Positions 12,127-23,744 are shown, numbered from the stretch's first letter. The stretch is DNA of 64,000 bases from Pegoplata infirma (GCA_963921195.1 OY992537.1:68750040-68814039), one strand, 5' to 3'. Notes: generated by a model not told the origin, from the letters alone. A program made the numbers and translations.

Positions 12127-12961
12127 TAGAGTGGTTCGACTTCATCTACGAAAAATTGTTCGATGATGATTTCCAAATTTCTAAACTTAAAACAGATTCT
12201 AAAAATCTCATTTTGTATGGAACAAATTTAGTATTTGATTTTAGTGTGCTGTGCAGCAAAATCCAAGTTAATTTGTTTTGCTTTAAGGGTAACTTTTAAA
12301 TATAAATTTGGAAAATGTTTTTTTCGCAAAAAAAAAATCCGCGAAAAAAATTTTTTTCTAAAACTTTTGTTTCTGTAATGTGGCGTATTCTACACATTTT
12401 CGTAAATTAATATAAAAATAAAAAAAATAGCGAAAATAAAATCGCGAAAAAAATTTCCGCGAATAAAATTTTGAGTGCCATCTTAAAGTTTAGATGAAGA
12501 AATTCAGCAATTTTCTAATTATGGTAAAAAAAATATTTTTTTTTACTTAAAAATATATTTTTTTCGCGACTATTATACTTATATACTTATCTAACTTAGA
12601 AAAAAAATTTATGTTACAATGGAATTTAGTATACACGAACAAGCTTTACCAGAAGGGTGTCGAAAATTCAAATCAAACTACTTTATTAACCAAAAAATAT
12701 TCTTCGCGAAAACATGTACAGTTGAATGGGTTTTAATTTAAAAATTATTGCAAAAGTTTAAAAATATCGTTTTTACTGCTAACTTCGAAAATCGGCGAGC
12801 ACCATTGAATTCAGCGTACTCGAATTAACTTTTCCAGTAGGGTGCCCAGCTTGTTTAAAAAAAAGAAGTGCCAAATTCGGGCACAGTGTAATTCATATTT
12901 TTTAATCATATCTTCTTTGCGTGAATCCTTTTAATAAACCGTTGTTTTTCGACCCACCCTA
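12127..12961. mobile_element. hAT-like non-autonomous element with TTCGCGAA motif array (835 bp)
   Basis: The ends read TAGAGTGGTTCGAC inward and, at the right, GTTTTTCGACCCACCCTA, an imperfect inverted repeat. The 8 bases outside are atgtcaat and atgtgcat, 6 of 8 identical, as expected for an aged 8-bp target duplication. Inside, several TTTTTCGCGAAAAA-like palindromes occur (12,330-12,570). No coding potential. Confidence 0.5.
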
Positions 12962-13285
12962 ATGTGCATATGTATACTTTGGAGTTTAAGTTGTTTTCAA
13001 ATAAAGTTAATGGTAAATTACAATCTTTGGTTGTTTTTTTTTTTGGTTTGGCATAGACCCTGAGTAGCAAAAAAAAAGTAAGCGTGAAATGTTGAAAAGA
13101 ATAAAGTTTTTTCTTGTCTTCTTTAAGTAAATAAATATATGCCCCGTAAATTGCCGACTAAATACACAATTTTCTAGTTATTTACAGAGATGTAGAATGC
13201 AAAAACCTAAAAAGGATCATATAAGGTAAGATGGAGTTAAACCCACTGTATGAGAATAATCAGCTAAACTGAGCCCATTTTTTTA
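12962..13285. other. AT-rich, nothing recognised
   Basis: No gene or clear repeat seen. Short A/T runs only. Confidence 0.45.
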
Positions 13286-13860
13286 TACCCTCCAACTTCA
13301 CGCGTGAGTGTGACTGAATTAAATTTTCATCACGTCATTGTGACCAAAAAAAAGCAACAACAAAATTAAAAAATTTGGCTAAACTTAAGATTTCGTCACG
13401 AAAAAAACAAAAAAAAAATATAAAATTTTGCTGAACTTTAAATTTTGCTTTAAATTTTGTAGGATTTTTGAAATTTTAGTTTTAAAAATTGGTTGTGGTA
13501 TAAATAAGAATTTCGTGAGTGAGTGAAGCTTGTGTGAGTGCACGTGACTGTGAATTGTATTAAATCCTCTCACGTGATTGTGAGTGAGTGTGAGTAGAAA
13601 AAATATGCTCGTGAGTTGCGTGATTCAAAAATTCCTGTCGTGAGCTTGAGTGTGTGTCAAAAATCAATCACGCGCCCATCTCTTTCTCAGAGGTTATACT
13701 CACTTTGTCATTTTATATGAAACGCATCAAAATATCGGTATAGGTCCCCATAAAGTTTATATATTTATGATCAGTGATCGATTACAAGACATTCTAGCGA
13801 TGTCCGTCCGTAGTTATCACGATGCAGTCCAAAATAAACTATGTTCCTACTCAGGTTAAG
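13286..13860 (+). mobile_element. DINE-1/Helentron-like relic (family beta), split by a CTCAC-type hAT element
   Basis: The head 'ataccctccaac' at 13,286 and its continuation 'ggttatactcactttgtcat' at 13,692 belong to the same repeat as 39,202-40,103. Between them, about 13,300-13,684 is a reversed and decayed copy of the GTGAGTGAG-rich element found whole at 14,048-14,629. The body keeps 'gcgatgtccgtccgt' and then fades near 13,860. Confidence 0.65.
13300..13684 (-). mobile_element. Decayed CTCAC/GTGAG-rich hAT-type element
   Basis: It reads in reverse as GCGCGTGATTGATTTTTG, then alternating CACTCAC/GTGAGTG words, like the elements at 14,048 and 60,814. The right end 'gcgcccatctctt' keeps the terminal repeat. 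The left end is lost. Confidence 0.65.
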
Positions 13861-14047
13861 GGAGAAAACATATCATTAGGGGTCATTGTGTAACACATAA
13901 ACCCACGCTGTAAATATTTACAAGTTTATTTATTATGCTTTTTGAGCTTAGGTAATACAAATTTATCATTGGTTACTAACATTTATGGTTTTAAGAAAAT
14001 AAAAACAGTTATTCTTATTTTCTTTTTTGTTAATCGTTAGTTTATAT
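13861..14047 (+). repeat. Dispersed repeat gamma, left part
   Basis: 'aagaaaataaaaacagttattctt' to 'gttaatcgttag' matches 37,920-37,975 and, in reverse, 40,715-40,745. It is interrupted at 14,047 by the hAT element and continues at 14,630-14,720 with 'tatagtcaaactgaggtggc'. Confidence 0.6.
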
Positions 14048-14629
14048 TAGAGATGGGCGCGTGAGTGATTTTTGACTCACACTCACGCTCACGACAGGAA
14101 TTTTTCAATCACGCACACTCACTCACGAGCATATTTTTTCTACTCACACTCACTTAAAATTACGTGAGTAAATTTAATACAACTCACACTTACGTGCACT
14201 CATGCAAGCTTCACTCACACTCACGTTGACTCACACTCACGGAACTCTTATTTATACAAAAAAAAATTTCAAAGACTAAAATTTCAAAAATCTTTCAAAA
14301 TTTTCAGAAAAATTTAAAATTCATCGAAATTTTAAATTTTTTTGCTTTTTTCAAGACAAAATCTTAGTTGAGCCAAATTTTACAATTTTTTTTGTTGATT
14401 TTATTAGTACGAAAGGAAATATAAAGAGAAAATTAATCACGGAAAAAAATTGGCTCACGCACACTCACTCACGCAAAAATCTTACTCACGCACACTCACT
14501 CACGCATTTGTTTTCTCCACTAACACTCAATCACAATCACGTGATTAAAATTAAATTCAGTCACACTCACGCGTGATCACGCCTGAATCACGTGATTCAT
14601 GCTCTAATCTGCTCATGTGCCCATCTCTA
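14048..14629. mobile_element. hAT-type non-autonomous element filled with CTCAC/GTGAG words (582 bp)
   Basis: The ends are TAGAGATGGGC and GCCCATCTCTA, a perfect 11-bp inverted repeat. It is flanked by an exact 8-bp duplication, GTTTATAT (14,040-14,047 and 14,630-14,637). The uninterrupted target is seen at 37,970 ('gtctgcttatatagtcaaact'). Eight-base duplications and a TAG..ATGGGC terminus fit the hAT superfamily. Both halves are arrays of CACTCACTCACG and its complement, interrupted by an AT-rich middle. No transposase. Confidence 0.85.
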
Positions 14630-14819
14630 GTTTATATAGTCAAACTGAGGTGGCGTCCTGCAACTTTTTTAAAATTATACAACAGCCTAAAAACATTATC
14701 ATGTTAAAAATAATAAAAATTTAATATTTTTTTGTTGGTTATTTGACGATCGTGATTTTACTACGATAGTACAGTTTTCGTCTTCTAATTCTCAACGGGA
14801 GTAGAGTCGAATACGTATA

Positions 14820-15545
14820 CAAAAAAAAACCTAGTCAAATTACTAGAAAAAGTCTCGTAATCCCATTTTACCAATATTTGACAGTTTTCCTTGTTTTTTA
14901 ACAAAAAAATGTCGATCAAAATTTACCCAGCAAAATAATCGGTTCCAGAATGCATCATTTTACCCTGCAACCGATTCTACTTAACATACCAGAATCAATG
15001 ACTTTTGTTTGAAATTGTCCCAAAAGCAATCGTTTTTTACAGCAAGTAGTTTTTTTTTAATAATTTTACATAGAAAATTGTGATTTGATTACCAAAGAAT
15101 ACATTCAAGCATCTGTTGAACCAGAAATTTGTTCCAAAAAATATTCCTGGGTACATTTTTTTTTTTTTTGTAATTTTACAAATTTCCAAGACTTTTATAC
15201 AAAAAAAAATTAAGTAAATTCACGAGATTTCCTTGTAAGTTTTATCACCTCAAAAAAGTTGTAAATTTACAATTTTATTTGTAAAAATCTTGTAAAATTA
15301 CGAAAAAGCTCGTAATTTTTACTAGGAATTCTCGTAAAATAGGTGATAGATAAAATTTAGTAAAAACACGAAAATTCCTTGAAAGTTTTATCGCGTCAAA
15401 AATTTTACAATTTTATTGGTAAAAATCTTGTAAAACTACAAAATTATTGGTAAAAAGCTAGTAAAATTACAAAGAATTGTTGTCAAATAGGAGATAGCAA
15501 AAAAAATTTACAAACTTTTCTTGTCGTTTTACAAGGTTTTTTTTA
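14820..15545. repeat. Array of GTAAAATTAC-type palindromic words
   Basis: Motifs such as TTGTAAAATTAC, TCGTAATTTTAC and CTTGTAAGTTTTA recur on both strands throughout. The layout resembles the other motif-array transposons here, but I could not find matching ends. No open frame of note. Confidence 0.45.
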
Positions 15546-16204
15546 TTGTATTAATATTTTAGTTTGAATGTTAAGGATTTGTCCTTTAAATTCCCTATTC
15601 TACTTGTAGTATAGGGTTTTTATATTTACTAAATAATCTTGACAATGGAATCTGACAAATTCCGAATCATATGTCGATTAAGCCTTGCAAAAATTATTCT
15701 ATAAGAATATCATAGTTTTAATTAGCAAAGGAAATAATGACCTCGAGCTAAAATAAACCCATTTAAAATTAAATGAAAAAATTTCGAAATTGTTATTCCT
15801 CTTTTCCCCCCCTCGCACCTCCTGACCTGTTGTAACTTTATAAGTATTATTAACATTGTGGTAGACAACTCTCTAAAAGAAATTAGAAGTATGTATGTGC
15901 TTTTTTACTCCAACTCCATTGGTTTCTTTTGCCAATATTGTTGAAGATTTTTTGGACTTTTTTTTTTTTTTTTGAAAAATTCAATTACCAAAATCGACAA
16001 CTAAATTAATGATAAGAATATATACTTTAACAAAAACTGTTAGACAGTGAAAAAATAATATCAAAGATTTTTGTCTAAAATAGCTGAAAGTGATGTTAAT
16101 AGAAGTAAAATAAAAAACATTGATAAATAATGAAAATAAAAGTTAAGGTTAGGTAAATAAAGTTTAGATTAGAAAATGGTAAATGTTACGACAACATTTT
16201 AGTT
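15546..16204. other. Gene-free stretch containing a hammerhead-like relic
   Basis: AT-rich. About 15,630-15,800 matches 33,950-34,145 in reverse orientation, so it belongs to a dispersed repeat. The rest is unassigned. Confidence 0.5.
15632..15682 (+). other. Degenerate hammerhead-like motif
   Basis: TAATC / GATTA form a possible stem I. A GGAAT...ATTCC hairpin forms stem II, preceded by TTGACAA (core position CTGATGA in hammerheads) and followed by GAAT (GAAA expected). A related copy at 34,088-34,134 (-) keeps GAAA. It lacks several core bases, so it is inactive if it was ever a ribozyme. Confidence 0.3.
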
Positions 16205-16295
16205 TTTATAATATAAAAATGGAGATTTTTGTCTCAAACGTACTACAAAAAAAAATTGTGGGATCAAAGTCAAATCTACAGAGATTATAGCCTTA

Positions 16296-16794
16296 CACAG
16301 AAAAAATTTGAAATGAATTTTTATCAACAAAAACGCGGATTCAATAAATTTTTTTATTGAAATTCCTCCAATTATCAAATTGTAGATGATTGATTGAAGG
16401 AAACATTTTTCAATCAAACATTTTTTCAATTTTGATCAAAAATTTTATCAATTTCTTATTTATAGTCAATCAAAACAATGAATAATTTAATAAATGAATT
16501 GTAAACTTATTACAAAATTATCAAAAAATTCATCTTTTTTGCTTTCCAATATGTTGCAAACAATAAAAAATAAAGTAAAACCCGATTATTTTGTATATTT
16601 TTGAATTAATATTCAAATAAATTTAAAATAATAATAAAAATAAATTAAAGCGAAAAAATTTGGTATGTTGAAAATTTGTAATTCGACAGTTAACGAAAAT
16701 AACTAAAATTTCAATCAAAACATTGATTGACTCATTTAAATTCTGTTGATCAATAGATTTAATTGAAAATTTTAAGCCAATAATTTTTTGTGTG
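16296..16794. mobile_element. TA-inserting element with CAATCAAAA motif array (499 bp)
   Basis: The ends are CACAGAAAAAATT and AATTTTTTGTGTG, each next to a TA. The uninterrupted arm at about 20,450 ('gctcaTAtgg' in reverse) shows the empty target, so the duplication is TA. The inside is rich in TTGATTGA/TCAATCAA words. Confidence 0.75.
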
Positions 16795-16866
16795 TATATG
16801 AAACTAAAAATGCGTGGAACAAAAATTTGAATTTTTCGTAAAAATGGGTAAGATAGGCGTGGTCAC

Positions 16867-19825
16867 TAGGGTGCTCCAAAAAAATTAAGTTGTTAAATAT
16901 TGGCCGTAACTCACCCTAGAAATATGCATTTGGGTGTAAAAATATGTTTTGCAAAATTATAGGGTAATCGGATGTGGGTAAGGCGTGCCGCATCGGTCCT
17001 GAAGTTTGAAAAACGGATTACAAGGGGAAAATATGACTTTTTTTCATTTTCCCAATTTTTTTGATATTTTAAGTAAAGTTTGAATTCAAATGGTCAGTGA
17101 ATTTTGATTAAGAGTTAATTGTCTATCAAATAAGGTAATAAAAATTAAAATCGGTTGAAAATTAGCCGAGTTATTACAACTTCCCCCGGCAACTAACGTG
17201 TGGCAGACCACTTGATCAAGGAATTCGAGCCCCATTTTTGAAATTTATTGAAATTATTTACTGTAATAAAAATTTTTTATTCTTCAAGCTTCAATTTCCT
17301 AAGATGATGAGTATTTATCATATTGTTCTTTCCTAACTTGTTTTAATTTTATGCTAAAAAAGGTCTGCATTTTTAAGCACGGTTTTCAAATCTCCAATTT
17401 TAAATTTTTTTTTTTTTTTGTTAAAGAAATTTAAAAAAATTGACTATTGGAGTTTAAGGATTTGTTGAGCACATATAAAGGAATAAAAATCCCAAAAATT
17501 GTAGGCTTTGCTGTTTTCATTTGGCTATTACAGTGATGTAATTTCGGCGGATTTCGGGAAAGTAGTGATTTTTGGCACTTTTTTAGCTTTTATTTATTTT
17601 TTTGGTTTTTTTACAAACTTCATATGTTTTTGGACCGAATTATATGAACACGAGATAGAATACTTCAATTCGCAAATTTAGGGCAAAAATGGGAGATTAA
17701 AAATTGCCCCAACTAATTGTCAAAGGTCAAATTTTAGAAGATTTTGAATTTTTAAACATTAACAGATTTTCTGAGTTGAAATATATGAAACTACTTGATG
17801 TCATTTTAAAAGGTCTTAACATATGTCTTTTTATTTAAATTCAGAATATTAACCCTTTAGTGATGGTGGGGCCTATTCGACCCATTGCACAAAATACACT
17901 TACATTATCTCCATTAAATTAAAAAAATTATAGGCCCAACAGCACTTAAGGGTTAAATTTCTAAATTTTTATTATTTGACATTTAGTTTAGACCAATTAA
18001 AATAACATCAAGTAGATTCAGCAAAATCCGCCCAGCAAATCTGTTAATGTTTAAAAATTCAAAATTTTCTAAAATTTGACTTTTGACCCTTAACAGGGGC
18101 AATTTTTTATATCTCAATTTCGTCCTAATTTTGCAAATTGAAGTATTCTATCTCGTTTTGATATAATTCGGTCCAAACCATATCAAGGTTGTAAAAAAAA
18201 CCAAAAAAAATAAATAAAATGTAAAACAGGGCCAAAAATTACTACTTTCCCGAAATCCGCCGAAATTACATCACTGTAATAGCCAAATGAAAACAGCAAA
18301 CCCTACAATTTTTGGGGTTTTTATTCCTTTATATGTGCTTAACAAATCCTTAAACTGCAAGAGCCGATTTTTTAAAATTTCTTTTACAAAAAAATTTAAA
18401 ATTTAAAATTGGGGATTTGAAAATAGTGTTGAAAAATTTAGACCACTTTAGCATTTATTTAAAACAAGTTAGCAAAACGCAATATGGGAAATATGTATCT
18501 TCTTAGTATATTGGGACCTGAAGAATAAAAAAATGTTTTTACAGTAGATAATTTCAAAAAATTTCAAAAATGGGGCTCGAATTACTTGATTAAGTGGTCT
18601 GACACACGTTAGTTGCTTGGGGAAGTTGTAATAACTTGGCTGAATTTCAACCGATTTTAATTTTTAATACCTCATTAGATAGGCAATTAGCTCTTAATCA
18701 CAATTCTGTGATCATTTGAATTCAAACTTAACTCAAAATACCAAAAAAATTACAAAAAAGTCATATTTTCCCCTTGTAATCCGTTTTTCAAACTTCAGGG
18801 CCGATGCGGCACGCCTTACCCACATCCGATTACCCTATAATTTTGCAAAACATATTTTTACACCCAAATGCATACTTCTACACTCAAAAAATAAACCTGT
18901 AAAGTTAGCAAAAAAAGCTTGTAAACCTACAAGAAAATTTGCTGATTTTGAACCCACAATTTTTTTGGTAAAGTTAGCAAAAACGTTTTGCTAAAAATTA
19001 GTTAACTGAAATAATTTTTATTTCAACTTAGTTCATACACATTTGAGGACCCCATTGGGTTCGGACCCAATAGGTCCAGACCCCAATGGGCCTAGACCTA
19101 GTTGGGTGCCTTAAAAATCGTCATAGTTTTTGAGCCAAAATTTGTGTCAGTTTCGCTCTACCTTGCTTGGTTTTTGAGATACGTGATTTTAGGGGATCAC
19201 TGGGGTCTTGAGAATTAAAAAACTCGATAACTTCAAAAATATTACTCGGAAAGCTTTTGGTTATATTGCGGTCTTGTTCTAAGTGTTGAGAGCTACAAAA
19301 ATTCTTTTGGACTTTTTGTTGTGCCGGCAATATTTACCGAGATATGAGCATTTTAAAATTTTCGGGAATGCTAACTTTTTTGGATCCAATGTTAGCTCCC
19401 AGTAGGGTCCACACATGTGAAGAGGACCCGCGAAAGTATGGAGATTCTAAGACCCAAAAATGCCCTCCATTTTGCTCTATCTGGCTTAGTTTCCGAGATA
19501 GCGCCATTTTAAGTTTTCTGAAAATAAAAAAAAAAATACCATTTATTTTTGCTAATGTTAGCAAAAAATCTTGTAAAAATGTTGTCAACTCAATTTCAAA
19601 TTTAGCAAAAGAAATTAGTTCAAAGTTTGTTTAAAATTGCTAATGTGCTAAATGAAGTTTACAAGAATTTTTTGCTAACATGCTAATCTCAACTAAAAAT
19701 TTGCTAAAAGTTAGCTAACTAGCATTAGCAAAAAAAATAGTATATCTACTAACGTATTTTTTTGAGTGTAGGGGGAGTTACGGCCAATATTTAACAACTT
19801 CGTTTTTTTTTTTTGGAGCACCCTA
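16867..19825. mobile_element. Inner foldback element, ~1-kb arms
   Basis: The ends are TAGGGTGCTCCAAAAA and its complement. Arms run about 16,867-17,855 and 17,953-19,825 (the latter minus an 888-bp insertion), with a ~95-bp loop between. Identity is high throughout, e.g. 'gccgcatcggtcctgaagtt' against 'aacttcagggccgatgcggc'. No coding sequence. It lies in the left arm of the outer palindrome. The flanks resemble a decayed duplication around GTCAC, but I cannot define it. Confidence 0.75.
18881..19768. mobile_element. TA-inserting element with TTAGCAAAA motif array, copy 1 (888 bp)
   Basis: The ends are CACTCAAAAAATA and TATTTTTTTGAGTG, flanked by TA on both sides. The other arm of the foldback it sits in reads 'caccctagaaatatgc' without the insertion, which proves the limits and the TA duplication. 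Subterminal TTAGCAAAA/TTTTGCTAA words surround a core with 'accccattgggttcggaccc' and 'tttaccgagatatgagca'. It is about 90% like the copy at 42,990. The frames in the core are strand mirrors without family matches. Confidence 0.85.
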
Positions 19826-20535
19826 GTGCTCCAAATTTTGTCACACATGACAAAATTGAACAATTTTTGCATGACATCGCTTTATATTTATTTTTTTTTC
19901 TACACTAACTCAACAATTCTGAAATTTTCGAAACACACTTATTTTATATAATTTTGTAGGGCACATCGATTTGCATTATTTGTTTTTGGAAAAAATTCAG
20001 AGCTAGATCTGAATTTTTTAAAATTTCTGATGCAAAAAATTCTCAATTTGAGCATATTTAACGATACTTTACCGTTCAATTGTAATTTTTCACGAAACCC
20101 AAAAACAATTGTTCTCTGAAAATTTAACATTTTTTGTCTTTCATTTAAAGTATTACAAAAAAAAAATGGCGTGTTTTTTGCTTCATCGATTTTTAGGTTT
20201 AATTTGGAAAATTCAGACATAGTTCTGAATTTTTTCCAAAAACAAATAATGCCAATCGGTAACCCATACAAAACTCAATAAAATAAGTGTGTTTAAAATA
20301 TGTAAGAATTGTTGAGTTACTGTAGAAAAAACTAAATATAAAGCGATGTTTTGTAAAACTTGCTCAATTTTTCCATGTTTGACCACGCCCATCTCGCCAT
20401 TTTTTATAAAAACTAAAACTTTTTTTCCACGATTTGTTAGTTCCATATGAGCAATAAGCTCTGCAAGTTTTACTTCGATCCAACAACATTTTGTTTTCGT
20501 GGTACGTTTGAAATAAAAAGGTTTAATAAAAAGGT

Positions 20536-21936
20536 TTTCCCTCCAACCATACTTTGTCATTCCGAGTGTATCGCATCGAAATATCGGTGTAGGATCCATA
20601 AACTATATAAATTGTTTTTCGGTGATTGATTAAAAGACATTTTAGCGATTCCCGCCGGTTCGTTTGACCGTCCGTCTGTAGGGGACACGATGCAGCTCAA
20701 AATAACGAAGCTAGACCCCTGAAGTTTTGCACAAATATGTCTTATGGTCAGAGCTGGTTAACTTCACAAATGGAAAAAATCGTGCCAGAGGATAAAATTT
20801 TCCTCCTTGAAGAACTTGATCAATTTCCGAAAAACGTAATTTGTTTATATTTTTTTAATACTTTTGTTTAGCAAATGAAACATTTTTATATCAGAAAAAC
20901 TTCAAAATCCTGCAATTGGACCTAGGGGATTAGAACATGACATTTTTTCGGTCCGCCCACTTTTATGGAAAAAAAATACTTAAGAGCAAAAATCATAACA
21001 AATACATTTGTTTACATTTACTACAAGGAAGAAGGTGTCCTGCAATATTCCCCGCATAAACCCCTAAAAAACCCCTGTAATTTTTATATCCTACACCACT
21101 CTGTGGTACAGGGTATAATGAGTTTGTGCCGATGTTTATAACTATCCGAAATATTGGTCCTAGACCTAGCTTCAAGTATACCGATCGACTCAGAATTACT
21201 TTTTAAGTCGATTTAGCGATGTCCGTCGTCTGTCCATCTATCGGTTGAAGCACGATACTGGTCGAAATTTTCAATCAATTGACTTAAAATTTAAAACTTA
21301 AACATCTTTTGAAAAAAAAATCGGTCCATGTTAAGACCTAGCCCCCATACAAACGCCCTCTTTGGATTAGGCTTAAATGACTCTAATAACCATATTATAA
21401 TAGATATCCCTTTGAAATTTAGCAGGTAATCAAATTTTGTATGCATGAATTATCTTTCCAAATTTCAAAGGAATCGGATCAGTCCTTCTTGTAGTCCCCA
21501 TACAAACCACCCTTCCGATATTCATATAATTCCCTCAAAATTCTTAAAAATGTCAATATTTGATAAAAATTTTATTTTTAGGTGTTAAACTTGTACTTTA
21601 GTAACCTAATCAAATCGGAATATAATTGGACCATTTTTGGACCATACAAAAATTTCGATCGATATTCAGTTAAATCTGTCTATTGGCAAAAAAATAAAAC
21701 AATTCCACTAAAATTTGATCTGTGTGTGTTTTCTACTCTAAATAAATATCTAGCAAAATATATGTATATCCAATCGGTGCATATCTGGACTTGGTACCCA
21801 TTTTCCGGAAAACGCTGGTGTAGGGTATCATTAGGTCGGTCTTGACCGACTATAACTTTCTTACTTGTTTTTTTATATTTTTTACATTTTGGAGGGTCTA
21901 GAATATTCGGCAAATCCGAATTTAACACTCTTACTT
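20536..21936 (+). mobile_element. DINE-1/Helentron-like element, family beta, with a nested family-alpha copy
   Basis: It starts at 'ccctccaaccatactttgtc', runs through 'gaccgtccgtctgta', is interrupted at 21,085-21,867, and ends with the short hairpin TATTCGGCAAATCCGAA followed by 'tttaacactcttaCTTG'. A hairpin about ten bases before a terminal CTTG is the usual Helitron/Helentron 3' end. No protein is encoded. Confidence 0.7.
21085..21867 (+). mobile_element. DINE-1/Helentron-like element, family alpha, copy 1
   Basis: The head is 'ctacaccactctgtggtaca' followed by gggtataatgag. The body contains 'gtcgatttagcgatgtccgt'. The 3' end is the perfect hairpin GGTCGGTCTTGACCGAC followed by 'tataactttcttaCTTG'. 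It is nested inside the beta copy. No coding capacity; the short frames here are chance. Confidence 0.75.
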
Positions 21937-21952
21937 GTTTTTATTTTTTTTA

Positions 21953-22150
21953 ATGCCGGAACACCGAGCTCAGAGACGAATACTTGACGCGGCCCCATAT
22001 GCAACAAGAGGAAGACCTAGAATGAGATGGCTAAATGCAATTGAAGATGACTGTAGGTTAAATGGAATATGTAACTGGAGCCGGAAGGCGCAGAATAGAT
22101 CAGAATGGCGTCAAAAAGTGATGACACAACAGATGATGATGATGACTTGT
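21953..22150 (+). pseudogene. C-terminal scrap of a non-LTR reverse transcriptase
   Basis: The frame reads PEHRAQRRILD, GRPRMRWLNAIEDD and WSRKAQNRSEWRQKV. This is the typical C-terminus of RTE/CR1-like reverse transcriptases (GRP..RW...I..D....G...W...A.dR..WR). Nothing upstream of this motif survives. It differs from the main non-LTR family. Confidence 0.6.
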
Positions 22151-22202
22151 GTTTATTTACACTTCCATAAAAAGGGGCGAGGTAATAAATTACATTTCCG
22201 AA

Positions 22203-23000
22203 TCCCATACACTGATAGAAATTTGTACATGCCAACAATGAAAATCTACATTAGTGTTATGAAAAATGTCGTTAAAAAGGATCCTATGTAGGGTTTCATT
22301 AAATTAATGAAATAGGTATCATAAACTGTAAGAACATGTTTCATTAAATTAATGAAAATTATTCATTATACCCTACACCACACTGTGGTACAGGGTATAA
22401 TGAGTTTGTGCTGATGTCTGTAACTACCCGAAATATTGGTCCTAGTCCCACTTTTAAGTATACCGATCGACTTAGAATCACTTTTTGAGTCGATTTAGCG
22501 ATGTCCGTTCGTCCGTCCGTCCATGTAAATGTTGTTAACGCGATACAGGTCGCAATTTTTAATCAATTGACTTTAAATTTAAAACTTAAGCCTCTTTTGG
22601 CCCAAGGACGAAGCCTTTGGCCAAGTTAAACACATACGTTAACAACCTTACCAAATCTGACTATCATCGGACCATTTTTTTGACTTAGGCCCGCCACATG
22701 TGAAAATTTTGCCTGATATTCAGTTAATGCGTTTTATTGTCAACAGAAAGAAGCCTATTTCACTCAAATTTGATTTGTGAGTGTTTTTTACGCTTATTAA
22801 AGATTTGACAAAATAAAGATCTAATCAGTCCATGTTTGAACTTGAGCCCCATTTCCCGGGAAATTCTGGTGTAGGGTATTATATGGTCGGTCTTGACCGA
22901 CCATAATTTTTTTACTTGTTTTTTGTTTCATTTTATGAAAATTTTTCATTATTTTAATGAAAAAAGTATTTAATTCTTATGAAATACTTTCATTAAATAA
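22203..23000. mobile_element. Element with TTTCATTAAATTAATGAAA motif array, split by a Helentron
   Basis: Palindromic TTCATTAATGAAA words lie on both sides of the Helentron at 22,367-22,918. The left end 'acactgatagaaatttgtac' resembles the left end of the element at 32,376. The right end is not clear. Confidence 0.5.
22367..22918 (+). mobile_element. DINE-1/Helentron-like element, family alpha, copy 2
   Basis: It runs from 'tataccctacacca' to GGTCGGTCTTGACCGACC and 'ataatttttttaCTTG'. It carries 'gtccgttcgtccgtccgtcc'. It is shorter than copies 1 and 3 through an internal deletion. Confidence 0.75.
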
Positions 23001-23019
23001 ATGACTATGACTATTTGTT

Positions 23020-23170
23020 ACGCGGTCTTTATCTCCAATATTTCTGGGAATTATGTCCATTTTTGTATGGGCTTACGTCCACCACCGTTATGGTGATTAT
23101 GACCGCATTAATTTCAGACCTAACTTGAAAATTATGACCGAATTCATTTCGGGCTGATGTGGGGTATTAT
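23020..23170. mobile_element. Relic of the GGGGATTATGACC element
   Basis: 'tttgttacgcggtc', 'gggaattatgtcc', 'ggtgattatgaccgcatt' and 'gaccgaattcatttcgg' match parts of 54,789-55,381. The ends are lost. Confidence 0.55.
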
Positions 23171-23744
23171 ATGACCTTACTTTTTTATCTTTGAGTAATT
23201 GTATTTTCATTATCTTTGAACGCAGTTATTTATTTTTAATTTTTTTTTTTCAATAAACAAACAATTTTTGTATATTGACTTAAAAACGCATTTGTTTTAA
23301 ATAGGTTGAATATTTTGTTCTGCCGCAGCACTGTAGAAGTGTCATAGCTAGGGCTTCAAATCGGGATATCCCGATCCCGGAAATCCCGGGATTTTCGGGA
23401 TTAGGCAAATCCCGAATCTCGGGATTTCTGATTTTCGATCCCGGGATTTTCGGGATCCCGATTTTTTTATTTTTTTTTTTTCAATATTTTTAGATTTTTT
23501 TAAATAATTTGTGCAAAATATGAATTTTGTGGAACAAAATAAAAAAAAAATCTACAAAAGTTCCGTCAGGTACCATGTTTTTGTTATAAAAAAATGTGAA
23601 ACATTTGCGAAATGTAAAAAAAAACTCTAAAAACTTGTGGTGGTACGACTTTTTTTACTCTTACCGTAAATGGCTTTTGACACATCTTAACTCCTTAAGT
23701 TGTAAACTTTTTTAATTTTATGTTTTACTAAAACATTTTCTAAA

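Larger units (their letters stand above)
16205..20541. repeat. Outer palindrome (foldback), its left arm split by two insertions
   Basis: The right arm, about 20,190-20,541, read in reverse matches 16,205-16,295, then 16,795-16,866, then 19,830-20,030. For example 'ggatcaaagtcaaat' pairs with 'ggatcgaagtaaaac', and 'gataggcgtggtca' with 'gatgggcgtggtca'. The gaps are filled by a 499-bp TA-flanked element and by a 3-kb inner foldback. The 128-codon frame at 20,213-20,599 (-) lies in the right arm and looks like no known protein. Confidence 0.7.

Noticed and set aside
13300..14629. CTCAC/GTGAG arrays considered as a CRISPR-like or satellite array
   Set aside because: No regular repeat-spacer spacing. 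The exact inverted-repeat ends and 8-bp duplication show a transposon in an animal genome.
19334..19634. Frames shared with 43,383-43,712 on both strands, which look conserved
   Set aside because: They are parts of two copies of one non-coding transposon. The similarity is of DNA on both strands alike, not of protein.
20213..20599. 128-codon minus-strand frame
   Set aside because: Lies in the right arm of a palindrome shared with 16.2-20.0 kb, with no family motif; the left arm does not keep the frame.
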